NCBI GenBank assembly: GCA_051294375.1
Contig: CM119265.1
Span: 8,502,772 to 8,566,771, forward strand
Direction: 5' to 3'
DNA from: Paraspadella gotoi
Taxonomy: Eukaryota; Chaetognatha
DNA length: 64,000 nt
Below, piece after piece: positions 1 to 11,671 of this stretch (position 1 is its first letter; every line of letters begins with the position of its first letter). Position numbers and translations under genes: made by a program. Under the pieces are notes generated by a model. The model saw only the letters and a program-made list of their open reading frames with translations. It searched no databases and was not told where the DNA came from.

Positions 1-218
1 TGTATAATAACCTTATCTAACTTTTAAGTCTATCAGATCCATTAAAAAAATTGAAAAAATAAAAACAATTTTAACTATATATAGTAATAAAAAATCTTTA
101 AATGCTTCCGTGGCTTATAATAAAATAATTTTTTAAATTATTGTTATTTTCATATTCCTAACAGTCACTTTATCATTATTTATTGAGAGAACTTCTAGTT
201 TCGACTGTTCCGGCCTAC

Positions 219-1006
219 TATCCATCCTTCATCGCAAACTCGCTCTCGTTAGTCTACAGACTCTTACAGTCTACTCTGTTCCTTGCAGCCTTCTCTCATT
301 TCCCTATTCACCTTTTCCTTCATTCCCTTTCTCGTCATAGCAAGACCCTGCAAGCATTCAATCAATACACTCCCTGTTTATAAACTCCCGAATGCTTTGT
401 CCCTATAAATAAGGTGTATATATATTATCATTAAATGTTTGATAAAAGTCTACTTTCTTTTTTTCTTTTCTTTTTTCTTCCTAATTCCCCTCATCTTTTT
501 TTCCATAACCTCTACTCCAATTTGGATGTACCCTTTTCCAGATACGTAACTTCAATCTGTACTTCCTTTCCCCTCTCACCCTTCGACTTACAAAAACCAC
601 CCATTGTTTTCCATAATGCCACTTTCCCCTACACACTGTCCACAGTGTCCACAGTCCTTCCCACCCACTGGTCATAACTTAAGCCTTTCCTCTCGCGAAC
701 CAAAGAAATCCGGGATTTAGTCATGAATAAGTCCTTCCGTCCGTTTGTTTGTCCGTCTCTTTCTTCGTTTCTTTTTATAGGTTACTACTTCCGTGTCGTT
801 CCTTTGTTATGCTGTTCCTTTTGCTCTATTGTTTAGTTGTTCTTTACTAAATGAAAGGGAGAGAAGAAAAATATTACATGTACTTTAGACTATAAACACC
901 CTTCATTTTTTCAGCGTCTGAAATACATTATTAACTGTCTTAAAGAACGTCATTAAATTTAGGTAAAAAAATAATAAGTAGTACGATGTACATAGTTTTG
1001 TCCTTT
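219..1006. repeat. Dispersed repeat R1, copy 1 (about 0.8 kb)
   Basis: This stretch matches 11672-12480 almost base for base in the same orientation, with mostly 1-2 nt indels and a few substitutions. Shared landmarks are a start at TATCCATCCTTCATCGCAAA, the TCCACAGTGTCCACAGTCC segment, and an end near GATGTACATAGTTTTGTCC. No open frame of useful length is shared, so this looks like a non-coding dispersed repeat or the non-coding end of a larger element. Its middle part is distantly similar to the repeat at 43844-44075. Confidence 0.85.
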
Positions 1007-1140
1007 TAGTAAATAGTGGATAACACATTACTAAGAGATTTATTAAATACAAACGATTATATTATCTTATCAATAGAATAACATAAGAAGAAATATATAA
1101 CGCTCAAAGATTAATAACTAATATAAAACAAGCATAATAT

Positions 1141-3650
1141 ATATCGGCACAGGCTCTTTCTCTCCGACTCCCTGTCCCGTCCATTCTATCACTGCGAACT
1201 ACCGCGCGCCCCGTCTCCGTAGCGCCAGAAGAAGGTTCGCACACCCTTCGGCGGTTCCTAGGACGGCGCACTCCTTCTCGCGAAAACCCGCCGGGGATGC
1301 GCGTGATGTTGCTGGAGCGGCGCCACTCGGGTCTGCAGACCCCCTTCTTGAGGCGCAGCCGCTAGCAACCGAAGAAAACTGCGTTCGCTCGGCTCGATGT
1401 TATTTCTCAAGCGCTTTACATCGCGCGATTGCGACGTGCCACTTGCGCGTAGGGACCAACGCTCCTGCTCGCGGTAACGTAACGCGCGGCGAGACGTCTA
1501 ATGGTGGCGCTCGGAGCAGAGCGAGTAACCTCGGCGACGCGACGAGCGCGCTTCGTTTCGCGCTTTGGGAAATCTCTGAGGGGAAATGCGATGCGAAAAA
1601 TTTTCGTAGGTAATCGGTCGGGGTTGAAGAATGGCGCGAAAGAATGTCAGAAGAATACTTGAGGAGAAGCAGCGGACCGAATGCGATAAGTACGTTTGGA
1701 GAAGTCGAGGGGCGCGGATTGAAGATTTTTCCAATTCCCGGGGATTATGAACGCTTCAGTTCTTCACAACGCTCAGGGTGGTAGTGGCGGCCGTCGACGG
1801 AACACCGCGGTTGCTAGAACGCAACTGTACTCCCCGGTACGACGCCACTATTGACGCTACTTGGGAGATCGAGGGAGGTGCCGTGCGCAATTGGGAGTAG
1901 TCTGTCGTTGCGAGGGGAAGCTGATTACGAAGATCGTGGCGCCGCTGGAATGGAGGGCGCATCCGTTAGTGAAGAGTCGATTCTTCAACTTTGAGCGGGG
2001 TTACGGTTGGAAAACACACGGCATTGTCGAGGCAGGGCGGGGCGGAAGGTGTTGCATTCTTGATTTGGCGCCGTCGCGGTCGACGCGAGAACACGATCCT
2101 TGGGAATCAGAAGATTATCCGTCGAGGCGAAGATGAAGATCCCGACGGTCGCCGGTGCGGCTCGAGGTCTGCGGCAGCACGCTGCGCAGCGACTGTCGAT
2201 GACGGCCGATGACGAAAAGCTTCGACTGACGCTGAACACGATACCAAATGATAACGGCGATCGGCGTCGACGCGCAGTGGTGGCGTGCTTCGGTCGAGCA
2301 GGTGCCGATTGGTCGAAGCGAAAGTGGGCGGCGTTTTACAGATGCAGCGTCTTTGCGAAAGAGACGGATGCAGGGCGAAGAATTAGAAGATTGAGGAAGA
2401 ATTAGCAACCCGACCCGATTCAAGAGCGGGAAAAGAGATTTAGTAAATCAATTCGAAGGTTGACGCAGTGAAGAAAGAAAGGAAGTTGTTTCGGCTTCCA
2501 AAAGACTAACGTTTCGAATGAGAGGAAAAAGGACGAGAATTCCGGACTCTAAAAATGACTTACACGATCGATTAGCAAGCTCGACGGTTACCCTATATGC
2601 ATCTAAGCGAGCGATGAGCTGAAGACGGAAACGTTCAACGAATTCGCGATCCGTGTCAAACGTCTGGACTTTGGCAGCGTCAATGCAAAGACGAGAAAGC
2701 AACACGTGCCGCTCCATCTGGCGACGATTCGAGGGCGCAAAAAGAAATGCATTTTGACGATAAACTCTTGCGTCTCGGAGCGAAGTCGACGTCAAAACGC
2801 AGGAAGGTCAAGAACATTGTTTTGATGATCGCGGCAGTCGACGGAGACAAGCCACGCTCGAATTCTCTGCTGGACGCGGCGCGGGTATCTTGGACTCTTG
2901 TAGACCATGACAAAAGACGGCGTTGTTGCCTTCGCCATTCGAAGCGCGACTACGCGGAAGTCGCTCCGGCTCGGACTCTGCGATCGAAAAGCCGACGTCA
3001 ATTCCACGGAGGGCGACGTCTGCTGTTTGCAGAAAAAGCGGTTGGAGGGCCTGCGGAGATTCCTGGAGCGGATTTTCGAGCCGGTCGTCGCCGCATTGCT
3101 CCGAGGGAGTCTACGTCGCGATTGTCGACTTGGACGAATAAAGTGCGGGAACTCTCCGTGAGATGTAGATGGGGCGTACCATCCTGTTACTTTTCGGATG
3201 GTTCGAGGATAAAGACCGAGAGGCTTCGGTGCGGGTTGCCTGGGAAAAGTTTGCGATCCATGATGAGAGGCCTCGTCACGAAGCCGGGAATTGGATTTCT
3301 TTCAAGCGGGTCAGCAGGGGTATCGAGAGTTTCGTCAAGGGAATATTTAAAACAAAAGGGCGAGGTCGCGGAACGCGCGCTCGACCGCGAAAAACGAAAC
3401 GGCGCTTTTCATTCTCGCTTGCTGAGAGACAGGACGAAAAACGGAGATCAGATGGTCAAGAGTCTCTTGGAACACGGCGCACAGTCACAGTTTGCGATAC
3501 GGCGGTGATGGAAAAGGCTGCCATTGAAATTGGGAAAGGGAACGGACCATCACGCGATTGGTCTGGATGGCTCTTGTATAAAAAGTCGAAAGATGATCCG
3601 GGAACGAATAATTTATCGAAGGTGAAATGAGATTCCTTAATGTAGTCGGG
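1141..3650. other. GC-rich stretch without a recognisable gene
   Basis: The base composition jumps from AT-rich to GC-rich near 1141 and falls back near 3640. Several overlapping frames are open on both strands, the longest being 253 codons at 2747-3508 (+), but none shows a family I recognise, a clear codon-position pattern or paired splice sites. The predicted proteins are rich in Arg and Ser, as expected from random GC-rich DNA. It may be a decayed gene, a CpG-rich regulatory region or an old element. I assign no function. Confidence 0.5.
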
Positions 3651-3879
3651 CATGTGCGATAATTAAAAAAAAATGTTCGACCAACGCCTATAAGTTATGA
3701 CCCTTCAGTCATGACCGGGTTGGCACATTGAGTACGCGAGACAATTAAGTTTACACTCATTAGTAATGTAAGCGAATAATTCAGAAATTAATAATTTATC
3801 CATCCCAAAACTATTCATCAGCTCCTCACCGGAAAATACTCCCTGGACCTGCATTCGAGCATATTACCATCCCCGCGGT

Positions 3880-4853
3880 CAAATCCTTTCTTGGTCCGAT
3901 TCGGATTCCCTGTCGTTCGAAGGATATTCGTTCGTTCGCTTTTGTCTCTTGGCCAGCAAGATTCTCATCTGGGGCGGACGACAGCTATCACGACTCGACT
4001 GGGACAATCGTCTTACACTTCGTTCGACTTCATTCCACGCCTCGATCATAACGACCTCACTTCTGGTTCTGGAGCCACGTTCCGAGCCTCCGGCTGACAT
4101 CCCGCCACCGCAACGCACACTCTGCGGGGTCGTCGTCTTCGGCGATCTAGTCTACATTCTACGGAGGTCAAACCGCCGCCGTCGGTCGAGAGGCTGAAAC
4201 GAAGATTTATTCTTCTCTCGGTCGACGGAAAACTTCGCCAAGTTGGTCCGTGGACCTTGTCTCTGCTCCTTACTCCCGCGGCCAGATCTGCGTGGGCAGA
4301 GGGTTGGATTCACTGGCGGCATGCTTTGCTTCTTGCGAGCCAACGGTCGGGGAGAATCCTGAAGTTGGCAGAGTTTGATCCCGATGAAAATACGTTTCGG
4401 GTTTTTGACCAAACGAAGGAACGCCTTCCGCGGTTTTTTAAGCCTACTATGGACTGCCACCCGTTCCTTGGCGAAGTTGAGGAAAACAAGTTGTTTGCTG
4501 TGGAATCCACTAGGTCGGGGGGGCAGTTAGGCACTCGTTGAACCTAGAGCACGTTGGAGTGGCGATCGTTTTCCGCGGGATTTGCTAAAATCTTGCGCAG
4601 ATCTCACCGTCTCTGCGATTTAGAGTCGGAGGTTTATGAGTCAGTCGGCGGCAAAGGGTCCAATCTACGGTCTGCGGTGTTTGACGTCGAGCAAATCGTC
4701 GGGCGCGGCGGCGAAGTGAACATCAAGCAGAGAGCTCTGGAAGGAGGGAGAGTATTACAAGCACCAGCGCTTCGTGTCATTTGGTGGATTGACGGCAATA
4801 GTCCAAACGTGATCTGGCTTCGGCGGATACAGGAAAGCGGGAGACATGTCTGA
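3880..4853 (+). pseudogene. Decayed kelch-repeat-like coding sequence (tentative)
   Basis: Read on the plus strand in shifting frames, this stretch gives kelch-like pieces in order: SYTSFDFIPRLD near 4016-4050, CGVVVFGDLVYIL near 4120-4160, ILKLAEFDPDENTFRVFD near 4358-4411, and VYESVGGKGSNLRSAVFDVE near 4632-4691. The alternation of a V-V-x-G-x-x-V-Y-I-L strand with D-P-x-x-N-x-F and V-F-D-V-E strands is what kelch or beta-propeller repeats look like. The frame changes at least twice and stops interrupt it, and I see no start codon or clean splice sites. It is either a pseudogene or a gene damaged by sequence errors. The family call rests on motif shape only and could be wrong. Confidence 0.33.
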
Positions 4854-4859
4854 ACATGT

Positions 4860-5270
4860 ATTCTACCAATTCTACGTTTCGTATCAGGGGGGATTTGGAT
4901 GCTAGCTGATTTTATAAAATTGTTGATTAAATTATTAAAATTACGTATTTTTTCCTCTCCATTTTTTTTTCTTTTTTTTTTACTTTCTTTTTCCTTTTTT
5001 CGCTTCTCGGCAAATACCTTATTGAGCTTGATTTCCAAGGGGGGCCTTTTTTGTTTTTAACAAAAATTTCCCCAACCCCCAAATTATATTAAATTTTAAC
5101 TAATACACATTCCATCAATTTATTTTTAAAAAACACCGTTTCTTGTATTTGCGACGAGTATTTTTAGTCGTCATTATTTTAATTTTTTTTAAAAAATTAC
5201 ATTTGCTCTGTTGTGATATAACATGCTAAACAAATAAACAGCTGTTACTCACACTCCCGCCACCTGCCCA
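4860..5270. other. AT-rich spacer
   Basis: AT-rich DNA with poly-T and poly-A runs between the kelch-like stretch and the talin exon. I see no gene, RNA or repeat structure in it. If the talin exons belong to a real gene, this would be part of the intron following the 5277-5554 exon. Confidence 0.5.
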
Positions 5271-5276
5271 TCTCAC

Positions 5277-5554
5277 CCCCCCCCCAACTATCGGCACCGT
5301 TGCACTGAACGTAGAGCAGATTTGAGCTGCCAACCGCGAGATTCCCGCTCGTCGTCGACGTTCTGATCCGAGAGAAGAAGAACTTTCCGCTTGAGACAGC
5401 AACGTGACGGCCTCGTCGCATGCGGCGCTTGCTCGCGGTAGATCTGTTTTGGATTTCGAGCAATTTGATGTTCGTCGTCCGATGGGGATGCGTCGCTTCA
5501 TCTCCATACATCTTGACGGGTTGCTGCCGGTCGAGTGGGGTCGCAGCCGGTCAG
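5277..5554 (-). pseudogene. Talin FERM (F1) exon, broken by frameshifts
   Basis: The minus strand reads, in changing frames, as the second half of the talin F1 subdomain: DDEHQIARNPKQIYREQ, then CDEAVTLL, then RKFFFSDQNVDD, then NLLYVQCNGAD. Vertebrate talin has the same order of blocks (a DDELNWLD...REQ block, a stretch ending ETLLL, KFFYSDQNVD, then LNLLYVQ), so the match is collinear. The exon is flanked by a usable acceptor (CCCCAG) and a donor (GTGAGA). Talin links integrins to actin at the cell cortex. At least three frame changes occur in under 280 nt. Because splice sites persist, it is not a processed copy: either a decayed gene duplicate or a real gene with uncorrected indels. Confidence 0.65.
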
Positions 5555-5559
5555 CTGGG

Positions 5560-7240
5560 GAGGTGTCGACGCGGGTGGGTTTGTTCGGTAGAGTACAGCC
5601 TGGTAGTGACTGGTGAGGGGAGGGCCATCTTTTCGCTTGAACTGCATGGGTTTTTTTTTTTTTCGAAAACTATGAAATGTTTTTTTTAAATTTTTAATGT
5701 CTGAACAAGGATTACACTCGGGACATGGTATTTTTTCATTTTCTGGACAATACTATTATAAATAACATGATATCACATATATAGAGTGTTTGCCCAGTTC
5801 CTCTTCAATCTCTTTGCAACGGAGAATTCCCGAAATTCCTCCGCAAAAGATTTCAGAACAAGCAATAACATTCCGGGTTGTCGGAATGGGGACAGTAATT
5901 TATCCAGCGGAGTTTGGAACTTTTGGGCCTTATGGGGCACGTCGAGCTTTTTCTTCACCGAGAAAGAAAAAAAAAACGAAAATAACGCGGGCACGCTTTT
6001 TACTTCCCCCCCCCCCAACTACTCGGGAAGGCTGGGTCACGTGATCTCTCACCATCTTTAAACCCGTCGAACGATCATCACAATGGGATCGTAGTTCACC
6101 GGCGCGAAGTAAACAAACAAACAGGAATAGTATCGATTTGTGGGGTGTGTCATCGGTTCTGCGTAGTCGTTAGGCCTCTAGGGTGTGCCCGTCTCAAGGC
6201 AGTTAAATATAATGTAATTTAGATTTTAATTAAGACTCATTGAGTTCATGAGTTTTCCTTTAATCTCCTTTCCCTTTTTCTGGATTCAAATGATCTTTCT
6301 TTTTTGGGAATAAGGAAAAAGAAATACAAGGAACAATAAAAAAGAACAAAAAAGAATCGAATTCCGCGGCATAACATTTCCTTCGTTTTTGTTGTTTTGG
6401 CTCTGATTTTAGAAATCGTGACTCGAGGCGACGGAGAATAGAAAAAGAGGGAGAAACTAAGGAGACAGAATTAATTGGATTTCAAGAAAGAAAAGAGGAA
6501 ATTAGTAAAAAAACAAAAGGGAAGCTCGATTAGAAATAATTGGGGTCAGAGAAAATAGAAGATAATGAGACGAAATGAATGAAAAGAAGGAAAACAATGA
6601 AACGAAACGAACGCCAGATGAGCAAACAAACAAAAAAGGGATGACCCTAATCAAAATTACCAAAAAGATAAAAGAGAAAAAAAAGGATAAGGAAAATAAA
6701 AACTAGATCGGTCAATCAAATGTGTTGCGCCGCGAGTGACTACGACAAGTCTTGAAACGAGATGCCACAAAGTCTGGTGGTCCTATCACCACAGATGGAT
6801 TAAGCTGTTTCTTTCGCAGCCCCCTGTAAAACAGCCATTCACAAGAAGCGTTAGTAATGTCTTACCAGTCTGGCCAAGTATTAATTAAAACAGGGTTTCT
6901 TAGCCCGAGTATTTATGACACGTACTGTACGCATCCCGTCTTTTATTCTTTATAGTTTTAGGATTTCCTAAAGGCGGCGCTAGCAGTCCACTTAGATTGG
7001 AGGTTGACACCAAAGATGAGCAACCAACTATAGGCGAGCAATTTTATGTAATTGGGACAAACCGACGGACAGACATACGAACGACCAACCGAAAAGTAAC
7101 TTATTAGAGTTGCTCCGCAAGTACTCGCGTAGCAACTAAAAAAAAGGCCCCGAAAAAGTCAACTGACCACCCAAAGAGGATTATAATCCCTTCCCGACCT
7201 GCAACCCGCTCATCAAAAAACACCTTCCCCCGAAAAATCT
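5560..7240. other. Spacer or intron between the two talin exons
   Basis: If the two talin exons belong together, this is the intron between them. It is AT-rich with several A-rich blocks (6290-6700) and a short poly-C run near 6005. I see no coding signal and no RNA gene here. Confidence 0.5.
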
Positions 7241-7248
7241 CCACCCAC

Positions 7249-7474
7249 CTTTCCGCAGCGCTCCATCTTGGTTGGCGAGGGGGCCGGGTGATCCGTGGGG
7301 TGATGGTGGTGCCCGAGCGGTCGTCGAGCGGGACGTCGTGTACGAGGCTGTATCTTCGGACTTTGGCGATTCCGATCTTGGAGCAAATCGACGATCGATG
7401 AGTTGGGCGACCGTGTTGGAGTCGTCACGTTGAGGGTTTTGACGGTTCCGTCCAACATGCGGACGCGGAGGAGT
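7249..7474 (-). pseudogene. Talin FERM (F0-F1) exon with two frameshifts
   Basis: The minus strand begins after an acceptor (ATCCAG) and reads RMLDGTVKTLNV in one frame, DSNTVAQLID in the next and ICSKIGIAKVRRYSLVHD in the third, ending at a GTGGGT donor. In vertebrate talin the corresponding stretch is continuous (RMLDGTVKTI..., then VDDSKTVTDML..., then TICARIGI...EYSLVRE), so two single-base indels explain the breaks. It lies upstream, in transcription order, of the 5277-5554 exon, as talin domain order requires. No other talin exons were found on either side: the F0 start and everything from F2 onward are missing from the window. Pseudogene and assembly error cannot be told apart from sequence alone. 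Confidence 0.72.
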
Positions 7475-7573
7475 CTGGATGAGAGGAGGGGGGGGTGGGG
7501 GGGGTGGAGGTAGAGATTTTGAAACTTTTTGAAAGTGTTGGATTTAAAGTTTCGTTGTTGGCGTTAAATTTGT

Positions 7574-7642
7574 ACAACCAATAGAAAAAATTATCCATTC
7601 ATTTAATAAATGAGTTATCTTTCCCCTGAGTTTGGACAGGCT
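7574..7642. repeat. Repeat R2 fragment
   Basis: This stretch shares ATTATCCATTCATTTAAT and CCCCTGA-TTTGGACAGGCT with 43844-43914 and its duplicate at 47947. It is a short, diverged fragment of the same dispersed family. Confidence 0.7.
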
Positions 7643-7719
7643 ATACTGGCTAATGGCATATAGTAGTTTAGATCTTTCCTTATTTATGAATGGTATATTA
7701 TTTCAAAATGTTTAATTTG

Positions 7720-9690
7720 TTTTAATTAAACTGTTGACTATCTTGCTTCTTATGAGAGAGAAAAAAAGAAAAAGAAAGAAACACAAAGAGTAAGAGAGAG
7801 TTAGATAGAGAGAGAGAGAGAAATAAAGAGATTGAGAAAGCGATTAAGAGAGAGAGAAAAATAAAGAAAGGAAGTAGATCAACCTTGCGCTTGAACTTGA
7901 TGCTTACTTTTACCAGAGATGTGGACGCGATCCAGAAAAGCGTAAGCGAACACTGGTGGAGCGGCCGATTTTGTGAAGAACCCGACAACCGGAGCGATAG
8001 AAAAATTGGAGAATAAAGGATTGAACCCGAAGCTATAATAACCCTGCGGTGTTCGCTTCCTGGTCAGTTGTTCTTATTGGTAGAAATGAAAGGTATTTAA
8101 TGTATTAAAATCTTGCAACCCCCTGTTTTTTCTTGATTTTTCTTATTAAAATTTTGTTTCAATATTTAAATTTGTTGATGCTGCTTAATTTTTTTTATTC
8201 ACTTTTTCTTATTCTCTCTTTACTTTTTTTGGTTTTCTTGTACTCTCTTCTTTCTTGGTCGAGAATCTATGAAAAAACATTACATATTTATTTTTTTAAT
8301 TATTTTTTTAATATATTGGAAATAAAATTGAGCTGAACAAAATATTTTTTCTATCTGAAAAAAAAACTGTAATTTATAAGTTAAATGTAAAATATCAAAT
8401 GAAAATTTTTTAATTCTAATTAAACTAAAAGAATATTTTTTATATTTTGTTATTTTTTTTTTTAAATTTAAGACTATGTTTTTTAAATCCAAACAAGTTT
8501 GAACCAAAAGAGATTGATCTGTTTATGGGCAATACTGCATAGATTGTGCATACATACTTATATCTCTAACACACACTCTCTGTCTCTCTATCTTCTTTCT
8601 TTTTTTCCCCTCTGCACTGAATAAAAAAAGCAAATAATAAAATTATACGGGTAAGAATAAATATCAAAATTATTACATAAATAAGTTTGAGCAAACATAT
8701 GCCGGATCTGCCATGATCATATCAGGTAATTAATTGATTAATTAGTTGAAAAATAATAAATTTTAATTAATTAACATATTTATTAAATTAAAAGAATAAC
8801 ATCGAACATTTGGCCAGCTCAAATGATTGAACAAAGACGACAACGACGACGAATACAATGACGAGACGACCCGTAGTACAGTAGTGGTCTCACCCAACCT
8901 TATTATGGCTAATCCTAATGTAAATACTAGTTGTTATTATTTTATCATTTTTGCTTGTTTGTTTTTCGTTTTTTTTATTTATATAATTATACAAAAGAAT
9001 GAAACCATAGATGATGATGACGAGGAAAACACCGTCCATGATTGATAGATAATTGATTGATCAATTAAATGAAATTCATATCAGGCCTGTTAGTTTTTAG
9101 GTCTTTTCNNNNNNNNNNNNNNNNNNNNNNNNNTTTCTCACTCTCTCACTTTCACTCTTTCTCTTTCTCCCGTTTTCAATTTGTTCTAATTTCTCCCTCG
9201 ACGAAAAAGTTTCTCTCCGGGTTTTGAAAACGACGGAGCGTAGAATTACAACAGCTGCGCCACCCAGGGAAGAGTGTCTTTTTGTTTGGTCGCCCTCTAT
9301 AGGAAATTCCCAGAAGAATTCGCGAAACCAAAACAAAAAGAGACCGCAGTTTGGGGAAAAAAAGTGCTTTTTTTTCAAGTTGATAGAGTTTTTGATTATT
9401 ATTTCTTGTCAAATATTATGCTATTTCGAATAGTATTCAAAACAGGAATTTACGTCTCCTCGTTGTCCTTTTTATCGGCTATCTCTTTATATTCACGTGT
9501 CTAAATCGATATTTCTAGAATGTAGTAGTTAGTAGTAACTCAAAAGTAAAAAAAATGAAAAAAAAAGTTTTTTAAACTTTTCGCTCAATTTATTCGTTTT
9601 TTTTTTTTTTTTTAAACAAGTTGTTTAAAAAAAAAAGGAATTTTTCTCACCAAACAACCTTAGCAGAAGGCGGAAGCCAATAACGGAAAG
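7720..9690. other. AT-rich spacer with an assembly gap
   Basis: AT-rich sequence containing (GAGA)n-like runs at 7755-7870 and a gap of 25 N at 9109-9133. A 72-codon frame at 8827-9045 encodes one hydrophobic stretch between Asp-rich ends, but it lacks an ATG start and I do not call it a gene. Confidence 0.5.
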
Positions 9691-9693
9691 ATA

Positions 9694-9696
<3 letters not shown>

Positions 9697-9773
<77 letters not shown>
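9697..9773. repeat. (CT)n microsatellite
   Basis: A nearly perfect CT dinucleotide run of about 76 bp. A second, interrupted run lies at 9922-9992, just before the hammerhead-like motif at 10125. Confidence 0.95.
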
Positions 9774-9777
<4 letters not shown>

Positions 9778-9917
9778 ACCCTCCATTTCGAATTTGATTT
9801 TTTTTCAGTGATTGCTTTGTTTCGTTCCTTTTGAATCACGTTTCCATGGTGCTTGTGAATCGATCAGGCAGGCGTTGATATTTTAATCAATTCCGCAAAA
9901 ATCACCACCACACTGTG

Positions 9918-10001
<84 letters not shown>

Positions 10002-10124
10002 CCACAAAGTCAGCCATTCTCTCTCTATTCAGCTTTGTTACTGGCTATCCCACCCTTATTATTCTTTGCATATATAACTATTAACACATTATTCTGTTTA
10101 ATGTTCAAAACTGTTTTTTACGCG

Positions 10125-10155
10125 CTGATGAAGACTCGTAATTGAGTCGAAACAT
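10125..10155 (+). ncRNA. Hammerhead-ribozyme-like core (repeat-associated)
   Basis: The sequence has CTGATGA, a 5-bp stem GACTC/GAGTC closed by a 6-nt loop, then GAAAC. This is the catalytic-core pattern of a hammerhead ribozyme (CUGANGA, stem II, GAAA). The downstream sequence TACTAATAATAAAATTCGTT is shared with the copy at 30635. I could not find matching stem I and stem III strands upstream, so this copy may be partial or inactive. Such motifs are known from Penelope-like elements and small retrozyme-type repeats. Confidence 0.45.
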
Positions 10156-10651
10156 GCCTGTATACTAATAATAAAATTCGTTTTCAAACAATTTTCTAAA
10201 TCTCCAAAAACAACGAAAAAGATAGAATTTTACCATGAATTATTAACAAATAAAGTTTAAACATATTGAGTTCTGCCAAATATTTACATAGCTGTGAACA
10301 AACTTCACTAGACCCGTCGGCCATTTAACCTTTGCCAATGCAAGTAAATTCGATTCATTGAAATCTCCTTATATGGAAAATCGATTTCCTCAACATCAAA
10401 AAGGGTTTTCAGTCAATCTGCATCTGCACCTCCATCAGTTTCTGCACATCCATCTGCAATGACGAATCACAAATGGCGCCGCGATAAACCCGTGACAACC
10501 GGAGGCGATAAAATCGCGAAGGGAAATCGAAGGCGATAAAATTTTCACCGAAAAGGCTGCCGATGATAAAATTCACGAGTTGGCAACTTCATTATTATGG
10601 TAGAGGTTTATAAACTTAAGGAAATGACATCTTCATTGTTAGTTTAATCTA

Positions 10652-10657
10652 AGAGAG

Positions 10658-10753
<96 letters not shown>

Positions 10754-10760
10754 GAGAGAG
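10652..10760. repeat. (GA)n microsatellite
   Basis: A GA dinucleotide run of about 100 bp with a few interruptions. It sits directly downstream, in minus-strand order, of the tentative exon at 10767-11091. Confidence 0.93.
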
Positions 10761-10766
10761 GGACAG

Positions 10767-11091
10767 CACCGGCGCTGACAAAGTCGTGACGTCGGGTTAA
10801 ATCGCTGACGATAAAAATTGTCATTCCGCCGCCCGGCTTCGCGCGGCGTCGCCCGGCGTCGTTTCTGGGCGTCACAGGTGTGTGAAGCGGCGTCGATTTT
10901 AAAATGCGGCTCCGCTCGATCGCTGGGTAATGGAAGCGGCCTGACCCGGCTGGTGTTGAGCCTTTATGTCCTAATATATCGGCGGGAGTAAAAGGAGCTT
11001 CCTCAATCTGGCGCCACGAGTTAAGCGTTGAGCCGTCATAAAGAATACAGAGTTCTCCAGCATACGATGCTGGGGTATTCTTCGCCATCAC
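10767..11091 (-). CDS. Possible minus-strand exon, function unknown
   Basis: The stretch is GC-rich against AT-rich flanks. On the minus strand it reads MAKNTPASYAGELCILYDGS, continues through WRQIEEAPFTPADILGHKGS, and ends in MTIFIVSDLTRRHDFVSAGA before running into (GA)n. I recognise no domain. A second minus-strand frame just upstream (residues GFCDGEEYPSIVCW) is also open, so a frame change near 11050 is possible. The upstream side is cut by the 419-N gap at 11154. Support is composition and reading-frame quality only. Confidence 0.28.
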
Positions 11092-11153
11092 AAAAGCCGG
11101 TTCGTTCCGTCACGGTCGATTTAACGCCACCAAAAGCCCGCGAAAAAAAAAAA

Positions 11154-11572
11154 NNNNNNNNNNNNNNNNNNNNNNNNNNNNNNNNNNNNNNNNNNNNNNN
11201 NNNNNNNNNNNNNNNNNNNNNNNNNNNNNNNNNNNNNNNNNNNNNNNNNNNNNNNNNNNNNNNNNNNNNNNNNNNNNNNNNNNNNNNNNNNNNNNNNNNN
11301 NNNNNNNNNNNNNNNNNNNNNNNNNNNNNNNNNNNNNNNNNNNNNNNNNNNNNNNNNNNNNNNNNNNNNNNNNNNNNNNNNNNNNNNNNNNNNNNNNNNN
11401 NNNNNNNNNNNNNNNNNNNNNNNNNNNNNNNNNNNNNNNNNNNNNNNNNNNNNNNNNNNNNNNNNNNNNNNNNNNNNNNNNNNNNNNNNNNNNNNNNNNN
11501 NNNNNNNNNNNNNNNNNNNNNNNNNNNNNNNNNNNNNNNNNNNNNNNNNNNNNNNNNNNNNNNNNNNNNNNN
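11154..11572. other. Assembly gap (419 N)
   Basis: Undetermined bases. Together with the 25-N runs at 9109-9133 and 45801-45825 this shows that the region is scaffolded rather than contiguous. Confidence 1.
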
Positions 11573-11671
11573 AAAAAGAATCTTTATCTTTCTCACCCTC
11601 GCGTTTCCCTTCCACATGAGATCCGTCATTCTCTATCCAATGTATCCATCCATCCATCCATCCATCCAAAG

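Noticed and set aside
2747-3508. 253-codon plus-strand frame in the GC-rich stretch
   Set aside because: Other frames of similar quality overlap it, the peptide is Arg/Ser-rich without any motif, and no splice sites or conserved features support it.
8827-9045. 72-codon frame with Asp-rich ends and one hydrophobic stretch
   Set aside because: It starts at TTG, lies in AT-rich DNA where hydrophobic Phe/Ile runs arise from poly-T, and has no splice or promoter support.
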